A stretch of 6,159 nucleotides of DNA from contig JAGHAO010000151.1 in NCBI GenBank assembly GCA_021161495.1, positions 1 through 6,159 on the forward strand, read 5' to 3'. The translations under genes were made by a program, and so were the position numbers. Below are positions 1 to 5,282 of this stretch, one piece after another. Positions within the stretch are counted from its first letter, which is position 1; each line of letters starts with the position of its first letter. This stretch comes from Caldisericaceae bacterium. Its GTDB lineage: Bacteria > Caldisericota > Caldisericia > Caldisericales > Caldisericaceae. The notes below the pieces were generated by a model. That model saw only the letters and a program-made list of their open reading frames with translations, did not search any database and was not told where the DNA came from.

Positions 1-823
1 ATACCGTATGGTGGATAAAACCGTTGCTTCGTCTCTTCCCGCAGGTTCCGTTGCCGCATTAAATTTTGCACAACTTATATATCAGGTTCCGCTTGGCCTC
101 CTTGCAACCCCTATCGCGGTTTCGGTTTACCCTACTCTTTCTTCTTTAGTTGTTGAAAAAAAAGAAAAGGAATATGCGGAGGTGCTCAAAAAAACTCTGT
201 CTTTGTTGATATTTATAATGGTTCCCCTTTCAGTGGTTTTTATCGTATATTCCGTTCCTATTGTAAAGATTCTTTACCAGCACGGAGCTTTTACGAGCAG
301 TGCAACTTCTCTTACCGCTTTTGCTGTATCGATGTATTCCATAGGTATTTTTACGCTTTCTGCGAATGGGCTTTTTCAAAGAGTATTCTTTTCTTTTAAA
401 GATACGAAAACGCCGCTTTATATCACCATATTCGTTGTCATATTCAACATAGCGGGTGATGTTCTCCTCTCTAAAATTTGGGGCATCGGAGGGATCGGCC
501 TTGCAACGGCGCTGTCATCAATAATTGCATTCTTTGCATATTTGTTTTTCATCCGCAGGAAGAGGCTTATTAAAAACTTTTCCTATAAGTTTTTGGCAAA
601 GGAGGGCGCCAAAGCGGGAATTGCCTCTCTTTTCGTTTTTCTCACAGCCGTTTTATTCAAAAACTACCTTTCGTTATCCTCGTCTTTTCTCACCCTAATT
701 GTCCGGTTTGCATTCGTTGCTGCCGTACTTGCGGCGGTGTATCTGTTAATTGCTTTTGCATCCAAATCTTTCGGATTTGTTGTTTTCAAATTCTACGTGA
801 AAAAATTGTTAAACAAAATATAA
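1..823 (+). CDS. murJ: MurJ/MviN-family lipid flippase, C-terminal part (5' end cut by window)
   Basis: The reading frame is open from base 2, with the gene's start outside the window; about 273 residues are visible of a family usually near 500. MurJ proteins flip lipid-linked peptidoglycan precursor (lipid II) across the cytoplasmic membrane. Numbered from the Met at base 8, about seven hydrophobic helices are seen at roughly 24-42, 64-88, 101-119, 136-157, 163-182, 200-217 and 226-250. Family-typical stretches include QVPLG (26-30), YPTLS (41-45), QHGAF (91-95) and a segment ending DTKTP (132-136). The basic tail ends at TAA 821-823. The Met at base 8 is not the true start, because homology continues to the window edge. 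These motifs fit MurJ better than Wzx O-antigen flippases, but a MurJ paralogue dedicated to the neighbouring glycan cannot be excluded. It lies 55 nt upstream of the sugar genes, with no convincing terminator between. Confidence 0.88.
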   Translation, partial: YRMVDKTVASSLPAGSVAALNFAQLIYQVPLGLLATPIAVSVYPTLSSLVVEKKEKEYAEVLKKTLSLLIFIMVPLSVVFIVYSVPIVKILYQHGAFTSSATSLTAFAVSMYSIGIFTLSANGLFQRVFFSFKDTKTPLYITIFVVIFNIAGDVLLSKIWGIGGIGLATALSSIIAFFAYLFFIRRKRLIKNFSYKFLAKEGAKAGIASLFVFLTAVLFKNYLSLSSSFLTLIVRFAFVAAVLAAVYLLIAFASKSFGFVVFKFYVKKLLNKI

Positions 824-830
824 TTTTTCA
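798..830. repeat. AT-rich inverted repeat at the end of murJ
   Basis: TGAAAAAATT (798-807) and AATTTTTCA (822-830) pair over nine bases with one bulged A, around a 14-nt loop. The stem is almost entirely A-T and is followed by CATTTCTCATC rather than a T-run, so it is a poor intrinsic terminator. It spans the murJ stop codon and overlaps the proposed -35 region of the next promoter. Confidence 0.25.
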
Positions 831-852
831 TTTCTCATCTTTGTATTACAAT
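825..852 (+). promoter_or_regulatory. Possible sigma70-type promoter for the glycan operon
   Basis: TACAAT (847-852) matches the -10 consensus at five of six positions. TTTTCA (825-830) matches the -35 consensus at four of six, with 16 nt between them. Transcription would begin near 858-860, leaving about a 20-nt leader before the ATG at 879. The position after murJ and ahead of the first strong ribosome binding site supports the call. In an AT-rich gap such matches arise easily by chance. Confidence 0.4.
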
Positions 853-867
853 ATTTTATGGAACGGA

Positions 868-905
868 AAGGAGGCGTTATGAAAGGCATTGTTTTGGCAG
901 GAGGT
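868..905 (+). repeat. Direct repeat copy 1: Shine-Dalgarno plus first nine codons
   Basis: This segment matches 3820-3857 at 37 of 38 positions; the only difference is ATT versus ATA at codon 4. It comprises AAGGAGGCGTT followed by the codons for MKGIVLAGG. Eight further bases, ATATTTTA (851-858 here, 3813-3820 there), also match, separated here by ten extra bases. After 905 the two sequences diverge at once. See the paired entry at 3820-3857. Confidence 0.85.
869..874 (+). promoter_or_regulatory. Strong ribosome binding site before the manC remnant
   Basis: A perfect AGGAGG lies four bases before the ATG at 879. An in-frame ATG at 858 exists but has no such site, so 879 is the likely start. 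This is a much better site than the one in front of hddA, which makes translation of the remnant likely. Confidence 0.7.
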
Positions 906-992
906 GTCGGCACACGGCTTTGGCCGCTTTCGAGAAAAAAGTGCTCCAAGCGATTTTTGAAGATTGTAAAAAAGGGCCGGTATGACATATAG
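879..992 (+). pseudogene. N-terminal remnant of a mannose-1-phosphate guanylyltransferase (ManC-like)
   Basis: This 37-codon frame ends at TAG 990-992. Its product begins MKGIVLAGGVGTRLWPLSR and continues to a KRFLKI stretch. That is the nucleotide-binding start of ManC/GMP-type enzymes, which typically read GGxGTRLWPLSR followed by a PKQFL-like segment; TRLWPLSR separates it from RmlA and HddC. Similarity to the family ends near residue 29, and the last eight or so residues look like junction sequence. A full enzyme would be about 350 to 480 residues, so more than 90 percent is missing and catalysis is impossible. The frame retains a perfect Shine-Dalgarno and overlaps hddA by 11 nt. It may therefore persist as a leader peptide that delivers ribosomes to hddA. 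I read it as a deletion or insertion scar. The alternative, a short coding leader under selection, cannot be ruled out. Confidence 0.8.
971..976 (+). promoter_or_regulatory. Weak ribosome binding site of hddA
   Basis: AAAGGG lies five bases before the ATG at 982. It is the only purine-rich stretch near that start. An in-frame TAA at 967-969 excludes any earlier start for hddA. Confidence 0.4.
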
Positions 993-2022
993 TAAAGAAA
1001 TTATCCGGAGTAGGGCGCCACTGAGAGTTAGTTTTGCAGGTGGGGGTACCGATGTTTCCCCCTACTCTGAGGAGAAGGGCGGTGCGGTGCTCAATGCCAC
1101 AATCAACAGATATGCATATGCAACGATTATTCCGAGGGATGGCAAAGACATTGAAATTGCAAGTTTGGATTATGATGTAACTTTAAAATATACCATAGAC
1201 AAAGAAATTGCATTTGATGGCCAACTAGATCTCATTAAGGGTATAATAAACAAGTTTAGAAAAAAATACGGCTTAAAAGAAGGCTTTAGAATTTTTATCC
1301 ATAGCGATGCTCCTCCGGGGTCCGGATTAGGGTCCTCCTCAACCGTTGCTGTGGCAACGATATCCGCATTTGCCGAATTACTAAGAATTCCTTTAACTCC
1401 GTATGATCTTGCCGAACTTGCATACGACATTGAAAGAATAGACGTAGGAATAAAAGGTGGCAAGCAAGATCAATATGCATCGGCTTTCGGAGGAGTTAAT
1501 TTTATAGAATTTAACAAGAATAAAGTGATAGTAAACCCTTTGCGTATTAGAGAATCTACCTTAAATGAACTGGAATACAGTTTGGTTCTTGGTTACATAG
1601 GCTCGACTCGCTCTTCCGGAAAAATTATAGAGAGGCAAGTGAATAATTATAAGAAGAACAAGCAAGAAACATCACTTGCAATGGATAACATAAAGGATCT
1701 TGCGTATAAGATGAAAGACGCTCTCCTCCGCGGTGAATTGAAACATTTCGGAGAGTTGTTGCATAATGAATGGCAGGAAAAGAAAAAGATGGCAAAAGGA
1801 ATTTCTAATGAGAGAATTGATAAGATATACGAAGAAGCTCTCAAAGCGGGAGCAATTGGCGGAAAGGTTTCCGGTGCAGGCGGAGGGGGATTTATGTTCT
1901 TCTATACGAATTTTGACAAAAAAGTGGATGTGGTGAGAAGGTTGAAGCAAATGCGTGTTCAGATATTGCCGTTTAGTTTTGTAAATACGGGGGCAACCGT
2001 ATGGAGGTTAAGAAATGTATAA
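982..2022 (+). CDS. hddA: D-glycero-alpha-D-manno-heptose 7-phosphate kinase
   Basis: This 346-residue cytoplasmic GHMP-family kinase has the usual length for HddA. It should phosphorylate C1 of D-glycero-D-manno-heptose 7-phosphate to give the alpha 1,7-bisphosphate. All three GHMP motifs are visible: the N-terminal RAPLRVSFAGGGTD (11-24), the glycine/serine ATP-binding loop PPGSGLGSSS (111-120) and the C-terminal GGKVSGAGGGG (293-303). KQDQYASAFGG (161-171) carries the likely catalytic Asp163. RAPLRVSFAGGGTD is typical of the heptose/fucose-kinase branch rather than galactokinase or mevalonate kinase. The assignment to heptose rests on this branch plus the adjacent gmhA, hddC and gmhB. The start overlaps the manC remnant by 11 nt and the end overlaps gmhA by 8 nt. 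A close relative acting on L-fucose is possible in principle, but the context argues against it. Confidence 0.92.
   Translation: MTYSKEIIRSRAPLRVSFAGGGTDVSPYSEEKGGAVLNATINRYAYATIIPRDGKDIEIASLDYDVTLKYTIDKEIAFDGQLDLIKGIINKFRKKYGLKEGFRIFIHSDAPPGSGLGSSSTVAVATISAFAELLRIPLTPYDLAELAYDIERIDVGIKGGKQDQYASAFGGVNFIEFNKNKVIVNPLRIRESTLNELEYSLVLGYIGSTRSSGKIIERQVNNYKKNKQETSLAMDNIKDLAYKMKDALLRGELKHFGELLHNEWQEKKKMAKGISNERIDKIYEEALKAGAIGGKVSGAGGGGFMFFYTNFDKKVDVVRRLKQMRVQILPFSFVNTGATVWRLRNV
2003..2007 (+). promoter_or_regulatory. Ribosome binding site of gmhA inside hddA
   Basis: GGAGG lies seven bases before the ATG at 2015, within the last codons of hddA. It supports the 2015 start and translational coupling of the two genes. 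Confidence 0.65.
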
Positions 2023-2590
2023 AGAAGAGAACATCTTGAATAAAGGGATTGCCCAACATATAGATATCGCAAAGAAAATTCTTTCCGCTTGCGAAAAGGA
2101 TCTGTTGTCGCTCTCGCAAATTTGTGCACGTTCACTTTCTGAAGGAGGAAAAATATTACTCTTTGGCAACGGAGGTTCTGCGGCACAGGCAGAGCACATT
2201 GCGGGAGAACTTGTCGGGAAATTTTACAAAGTGCGTAAACCTTTACCCGCTATTGCCTTGACGACAAGTTCCGTGGTGATTACTGCCACAGCAAATGATA
2301 CAAATTTTGATAAGATATTTTCGCGCCAAATTGGAGCACTCGGAAAAAAAGGTGATGTTGCGATAGGTCTTTCAACAAGCGGAAATTCAAAAAATGTTAT
2401 CGAGGGCATTAAAAAAGCGAATGAGATGGGCATATATACCGTTGCTTTTACCGGAGAAACGGGTGGAGCGCTGAAAGGTGTGGCTAATATGTGCATACGA
2501 GTTCCCTCGAAAGATACTCCTCGGATTCAGGAAATGCACATCCTTTTGGGTCACCTTCTTTGCGAAATCATAGAGGAGGATTGTACGTAG
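2015..2590 (+). CDS. gmhA: Sedoheptulose 7-phosphate isomerase (phosphoheptose isomerase)
   Basis: This single SIS-domain protein of 191 residues has the normal GmhA length. It converts D-sedoheptulose 7-phosphate to D-glycero-D-manno-heptose 7-phosphate, the first committed step of heptose synthesis, in the cytoplasm. GNGGSAAQAEHIAGEL (51-66) is the family signature, and STSGNS (120-125) is the sugar-phosphate-binding loop. His61, Glu65, Gln172 and His180 coincide, even in numbering, with the metal-binding and catalytic residues known from E. coli and Burkholderia GmhA. The enzyme therefore looks intact; family members act as homotetramers. The gene overlaps hddA by 8 nt, and its stop codon TAG (2588-2590) shares one base with the GTG start of hddC. 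That spacing points to translational coupling across the cassette. DiaA-type SIS proteins are similar in fold, but the context and active site favour GmhA. Confidence 0.95.
   Translation: MYKEENILNKGIAQHIDIAKKILSACEKDLLSLSQICARSLSEGGKILLFGNGGSAAQAEHIAGELVGKFYKVRKPLPAIALTTSSVVITATANDTNFDKIFSRQIGALGKKGDVAIGLSTSGNSKNVIEGIKKANEMGIYTVAFTGETGGALKGVANMCIRVPSKDTPRIQEMHILLGHLLCEIIEEDCT
2574..2579 (+). promoter_or_regulatory. Ribosome binding site that sets a GTG start for hddC
   Basis: AGGAGG within the end of gmhA lies ten bases before GTG 2590. A TTG at 2581 is in frame but only one base from the site, too close to be used. The ATG at 2491 would add 33 residues unlike the family before the conserved QAVILAGG. 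Confidence 0.6.
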
Positions 2591-3276
2591 TGCAAGCGGT
2601 GATACTTGCCGGGGGGTTGGGAACCCGTGTGAGAAATATTACGGAAGACAAAATCCCCAAAGTGATGTTGCCCATAAACGGCAAGCCTTTCCTTCTGTAT
2701 ATCTTGGATTATCTCAAAACGCAAAACATAAAAAATGTTGTATTATGTGTAGGTTTTAAGAAAGAAATAATTAAGGACTATTTCCGGGACGGAAGAAAAT
2801 ACGGATTGAATCTTTTTTATAGCGAGGAGAAAACCCCGCTTGGCACCGCCGGTGCATTAAAGAATGCAGAGCGGTTTATATCAAGCGACAGATTCTTACT
2901 TTTAAACGGAGACACTCTGTTTAAAATAAATTTGGACGAACTTCTCCGGTTTCATAATTCAAAAAAGGCTAAAATTAGCGTTGCCCTCAAATATTTGCAA
3001 AACACGCAAAGATACGGAAGAGTCGAGATAAACTCCGACAATGCGATAATCCAATTTATCGAAAAAGGTATCCGAAAGCAGGGGATAATTAACGGCGGTT
3101 TATATCTTATGGAAAGGGATGTATTGAGTTTGATTGAAAAATTCCCGAGTTCGTTGGAAAAGGATGTTTTGCCTATGTTAATCAATAAAGGATTGTATGG
3201 TAAAGTGTTCGACGAGTATTTTATAGATATCGGTGTTCCGGAGGATTATGAAAGAGCAAAGAGAGAGCTCGGATAA
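2590..3276 (+). CDS. hddC: D-glycero-alpha-D-manno-heptose 1-phosphate guanylyltransferase
   Basis: This 228-residue cytoplasmic nucleotidyltransferase is predicted to join GTP and heptose 1-phosphate to form GDP-D-glycero-alpha-D-manno-heptose, the last step of the pathway. Starting from GTG 2590, the protein opens MQAVILAGGLGTR with the nucleotide-binding loop at 6-13. Lys24 lies in KVMLP. GTAGAL (85-90) is the substrate loop. Asp108 (NGDTL) and Asp213 (FIDIGVPEDY) fit the two metal-binding aspartates of the fold. The 2590 start makes the gene begin in the last base of the gmhA stop codon and brings the length into the HddC range; the upstream extension to 2491 would lie wholly within gmhA. 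Sequence alone does not fix GTP over other nucleotides. That rests on the neighbours, since the ADP-heptose route uses HldE instead of HddA plus HddC. The 3' end overlaps gmhB by 29 nt. Confidence 0.88.
   Translation: MQAVILAGGLGTRVRNITEDKIPKVMLPINGKPFLLYILDYLKTQNIKNVVLCVGFKKEIIKDYFRDGRKYGLNLFYSEEKTPLGTAGALKNAERFISSDRFLLLNGDTLFKINLDELLRFHNSKKAKISVALKYLQNTQRYGRVEINSDNAIIQFIEKGIRKQGIINGGLYLMERDVLSLIEKFPSSLEKDVLPMLINKGLYGKVFDEYFIDIGVPEDYERAKRELG
3240..3244 (+). promoter_or_regulatory. Ribosome binding site that sets the gmhB start
   Basis: GGAGG lies three bases before ATG 3248. The spacing is short, but other genes here also sit close (four bases at 879 and 3831). The upstream in-frame GTG at 3233 overlaps hddC further and has no visible site, so 3248 is preferred. 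Confidence 0.5.
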
Positions 3277-3808
3277 AAAGAAAATCACGATATTTTTGGA
3301 TAGAGACGGCGTGATAAACGAGAAAGCGCCGGAAGGCGATTATATTAAATCTCCGGAAGAATTAAAATTAATCGAAGGGGCTGCAGAAGCCATAAAGTAT
3401 TTCAACGACAAAGGCTTCCTTGTAATAATAATTACAAATCAGAGAGGCATTGGCAAGGGAGTAATGACAAAAGAAGATTTTGAAAAAGTAATGAATAAGT
3501 TGAGAAAGGAACTTGCCAAGAAGGGCGCACATATTGATGCTTATTATTATTGTCCCGATACGGACGAAAATTCGCCTTGTAGGAAGCCGAATATCGGTAT
3601 GTTTTTGCAAGCAAAAAAAGATTTTCCCGAAATAAATTTTAGGAATTCCTTTGTAATAGGCGATTCGCTGAAAGATATAAAGGCAGGAAAAAAGATTGGA
3701 GCAAAGACGATCTTGCTATGTAAAAAGATCTCTGCTAATATTGAAAGTGATTATACGGCAGAATGCTTATCCGAAATAATCCGGAAATTTGAAAAATATG
3801 AAAGTTAA
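3248..3808 (+). CDS. gmhB: D-glycero-D-manno-heptose 1,7-bisphosphate 7-phosphatase
   Basis: This 186-residue HAD-superfamily phosphatase of the HisB-N/GmhB type has the normal length. It should remove the C7 phosphate of heptose 1,7-bisphosphate, the step between HddA and HddC. The four HAD motifs are present: FLDRDGVIN with nucleophile Asp18 and acid/base Asp20, Thr63 in ITNQRGIGKG, Lys113 in CRKP, and GDSLKD with Asp139 and Asp143. GmhB and HisB-N proteins usually carry a structural zinc loop of the form C-x-H-x(n)-C-x-C before RKP. Here only Cys102 and Cys111 are visible (CPDTDENSPCRKP), so the His and one Cys are missing and the zinc site looks degenerate. The catalytic residues are intact, so I still expect activity. 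The gene overlaps hddC by 29 nt and is followed by rmlA after 22 nt. Histidinol-phosphate phosphatase is a less likely alternative, given the cassette. Confidence 0.9.
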   Translation: MKEQRESSDKKKITIFLDRDGVINEKAPEGDYIKSPEELKLIEGAAEAIKYFNDKGFLVIIITNQRGIGKGVMTKEDFEKVMNKLRKELAKKGAHIDAYYYCPDTDENSPCRKPNIGMFLQAKKDFPEINFRNSFVIGDSLKDIKAGKKIGAKTILLCKKISANIESDYTAECLSEIIRKFEKYES

Positions 3809-3819
3809 AAAGATATTTT

Positions 3820-3857
3820 AAGGAGGCGTTATGAAAGGCATAGTTTTGGCAGGAGGT
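3820..3857 (+). repeat. Direct repeat copy 2: Shine-Dalgarno plus first nine codons of rmlA
   Basis: This is the partner of 868-905, identical at 37 of 38 positions. It covers AAGGAGGCGTT and the codons for MKGIVLAGG. The shared ATATTTTA (3813-3820) directly abuts AGGAGG here, whereas copy 1 has ten extra bases between them. HddC encodes a similar LAGG stretch with different codons, so protein conservation alone does not explain the match. Confidence 0.85.
3821..3826 (+). promoter_or_regulatory. Ribosome binding site of rmlA
   Basis: A perfect AGGAGG lies four bases before ATG 3831, in the 22-nt gap after gmhB. It is the same leader as that of the manC remnant. No convincing -35/-10 pair is seen in this gap, so rmlA is probably read from the upstream operon. 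Confidence 0.7.
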
Positions 3858-4559
3858 ACAGGTTCGAGATTGTTTCCTTTAACAAAGGTAACAAACAAAC
3901 ATTTACTACCAGTCGGCAGATATCCGATGATTTTTTATCCGATATACAGGTTAAAACAGGCAGGAATAGAAGAGATTTTAATAGTTACTGGAAGAGACCA
4001 CATGGGTGATGTGATGGAACTTTTAGGTAGTGGTAGAGATTATAATGTTGAATTTACCTATAAAGTTCAGGATCAAGCAGGTGGTATTGCAGAAGCGCTT
4101 GGGCTTGCTAAAAATTTTGTAAACGGAGATAGATGTGTTGTGATTTTAGGCGATAACATTTTTGAAGACAATATCACTCCTTATGTGAACTCTTTCAAGT
4201 CTCAGAAAAATGGAGCGAAAGTATTATTAAAAGAAATCCCGGATCCTACGCGTTTCGGAGTGCCGGAACTGAAAGATAACAAAATCCTCTTCATAGAAGA
4301 AAAGCCCAAACATCCTAAAACGAACTATGCGGTTACAGGAATTTATATGTATGATTCAGAAGTTTTTGACATTGTAAAAACATTAAAGCCTTCAGGCAGA
4401 GGAGAGCTCGAAATAACCGATGTTAACAATGCTTATATAAAGATGGGTGCTTTGACTTATGATGTCTTAAAAGGATGGTGGACGGATGCAGGCACCCCTA
4501 AGTCGCTTTTAAAGGCAAATGAGCTTGCGAAAGATATTGTTTTGGATTTCGGGGCATAA
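3831..4559 (+). CDS. rmlA: Glucose-1-phosphate thymidylyltransferase, short form
   Basis: This cytoplasmic enzyme joins dTTP and glucose 1-phosphate to give dTDP-glucose, the first step toward dTDP-L-rhamnose. The 242 residues include GGTGSRLFPLT (8-18), the KHLLPV stretch (23-28), QAGGIAEAL (82-90), GDN with metal-binding Asp108, GELEITDVN (191-199) and WWTDAGT with Asp219. It lacks the roughly 45-residue C-terminal extension of the enteric RmlA enzymes (about 290 residues). It matches the short RfbA type known from Bacillus and many thermophiles, in which allosteric feedback may differ. It is complete, not truncated: the active-site motifs reach the end in the usual order. The start has a perfect Shine-Dalgarno. 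rmlC follows after two bases. The first nine codons are near-identical to those of the manC remnant. Codon use from here on looks more AT-rich by eye than in hddC. Confidence 0.93.
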   Translation: MKGIVLAGGTGSRLFPLTKVTNKHLLPVGRYPMIFYPIYRLKQAGIEEILIVTGRDHMGDVMELLGSGRDYNVEFTYKVQDQAGGIAEALGLAKNFVNGDRCVVILGDNIFEDNITPYVNSFKSQKNGAKVLLKEIPDPTRFGVPELKDNKILFIEEKPKHPKTNYAVTGIYMYDSEVFDIVKTLKPSGRGELEITDVNNAYIKMGALTYDVLKGWWTDAGTPKSLLKANELAKDIVLDFGA

Positions 4560-4561
4560 AT

Positions 4562-5119
4562 ATGAAAAAATATGAAATTAAAAAGACTTCCATCGAAGGG
4601 CTTTTTATTATCGAAACAAAAGTATTTGAGGATCACAGAGGATTTTTCATAGAGACTTATAATGCAAGAGATCTTAAAAAACTTGGTCTGAATGTGGATT
4701 TTGTTCAAGATAATCACTCTCGTTCGAGAAAAGGTGTTTTAAGGGGTTTGCACCTCCAATTAAAACATCCGCAGGGGAAATTAGTTAGAGTGACAAGAGG
4801 AAAAGTTTTTGATGTAGCAGTAGATTTAAGGAAAAATTCAAAAACGTTTGGCAAATGGTTTGGAGTGGAACTTTCCGATAAAAATCACCTGCAGTTTTAC
4901 ATACCGCCGGGGTTTGCCCACGGGTTTTTAGCCCTTGAGGATGAAACGGATTTCCTATATAAGTGTACGGATTTTTATTATCCTGAATACGAAAGCGGAA
5001 TCATCTGGAATGATCCTACGATAAACATCCGATGGCCGCTTGACAGAATAAACAAACTTATTATATCCGATAAAGATAAAAAATTGCCTATGTTTAAGGA
5101 AGTGGTGAAATATCTATGA
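4562..5119 (+). CDS. rmlC: dTDP-4-dehydrorhamnose 3,5-epimerase
   Basis: This 185-residue cupin epimerase has the usual RmlC length. It inverts C3 and C5 of dTDP-4-keto-6-deoxyglucose, the third step of dTDP-L-rhamnose synthesis, and acts as a cytoplasmic dimer. Visible family marks are DHRGFFIETY (24-33), QDNHS (49-53), VLRGLHLQ with catalytic His64, QGKLVRV with Lys73, PPGFAHGF (115-122), FLYKCTDFYYPEYE (131-144) and WNDP (149-152). Asp172 in SDKDK is the likely partner of His64 in the catalytic dyad. The epimerase looks intact and of the true 3,5-epimerase type rather than a 3-epimerase or ketoisomerase relative. The start codon lies two bases after the rmlA stop. The only upstream purine run is GGGG at 4551-4554, so translation may depend on coupling to rmlA. 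A 169-nt gap follows. Confidence 0.95.
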   Translation: MKKYEIKKTSIEGLFIIETKVFEDHRGFFIETYNARDLKKLGLNVDFVQDNHSRSRKGVLRGLHLQLKHPQGKLVRVTRGKVFDVAVDLRKNSKTFGKWFGVELSDKNHLQFYIPPGFAHGFLALEDETDFLYKCTDFYYPEYESGIIWNDPTINIRWPLDRINKLIISDKDKKLPMFKEVVKYL

Positions 5120-5132
5120 TAATTTCCAACTA

Positions 5133-5166
5133 CACTTTTTCTTTTGTTATTATGAAAAACAAAGTG
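5133..5166. repeat. Imperfect AT-rich inverted repeat after rmlC
   Basis: CACTTT (5133-5138) pairs with AAAGTG (5161-5166). An inner TTTT (5142-5145) can pair with AAAA (5155-5158) across a small internal loop. No T-run follows, so a terminator role is doubtful. It could still protect or end the rmlAC transcript. Confidence 0.3.
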
Positions 5167-5191
5167 ATACATCAGTTCCGGCTGTGTCGTT

Positions 5192-5253
5192 GTGCCTTTT
5201 CCTTCATCGTCCCGAACTCGATTCGGAACTTCTCTTCATGTTTTCTACGGCAC
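5192..5253. repeat. Nested palindrome, REP-like intergenic element
   Basis: The core hairpin is GTCCCGAA (5209-5216), loop CTCGA, then TTCGGAAC (5222-5229): eight paired positions with one C-A mismatch. An outer pair, GTGCC (5192-5196) and GGCAC (5249-5253), encloses it. From memory, the core resembles a class of dispersed extragenic palindromes reading roughly GTCCCGAACT-CGATTCGGGAC in various bacteria. With one copy here, repeat status cannot be shown from the window. Confidence 0.4.
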
Positions 5254-5269
5254 TTTAATTCTTTATACT
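5241..5269 (+). promoter_or_regulatory. Possible promoter for rmlD
   Basis: TATACT (5264-5269) matches the -10 consensus at five of six positions. The -35 candidate TTTTCT (5241-5246), 17 nt upstream, is weak. Transcription would start near 5275, leaving a leader of only about 13 nt. A separate promoter would make sense after the interrupting gap, but the evidence is slight. Confidence 0.3.
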
Positions 5270-5277
5270 ATTACAAC

Positions 5278-5282
5278 GAGGA
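5278..5282 (+). promoter_or_regulatory. Ribosome binding site of rmlD
   Basis: GAGGA lies six bases before ATG 5289, a standard spacing that supports this start. Confidence 0.6.

Noticed and set aside
798..830. Intrinsic terminator after murJ
   Set aside because: The hairpin is nearly all A-T and lacks a following T-run, so it was listed only as a low-confidence inverted repeat.
1170..1463. Reverse-strand open frame inside hddA, with similar ones in gmhA, hddC, gmhB and rmlC
   Set aside because: These are shadows of strongly conserved + strand genes. They show no family motifs or ribosome binding sites.
2491..2589. An ATG at 2491 that would extend hddC by 33 residues
   Set aside because: The extension lies wholly within gmhA in another frame and is unlike the family. 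GTG 2590 with AGGAGG ten bases upstream gives the expected MQAVILAGG start.
3233..3247. GTG at 3233 as the gmhB start
   Set aside because: It adds only MFRRI before the Met at 3248 and lies upstream of the GGAGG that serves 3248.
5200..5232. Possible tRNA T-arm in the rmlC-rmlD gap
   Set aside because: The GTCCCGAA/TTCGGAAC stem slightly recalls a T-arm, but no acceptor, D or anticodon arms can be placed on either strand.
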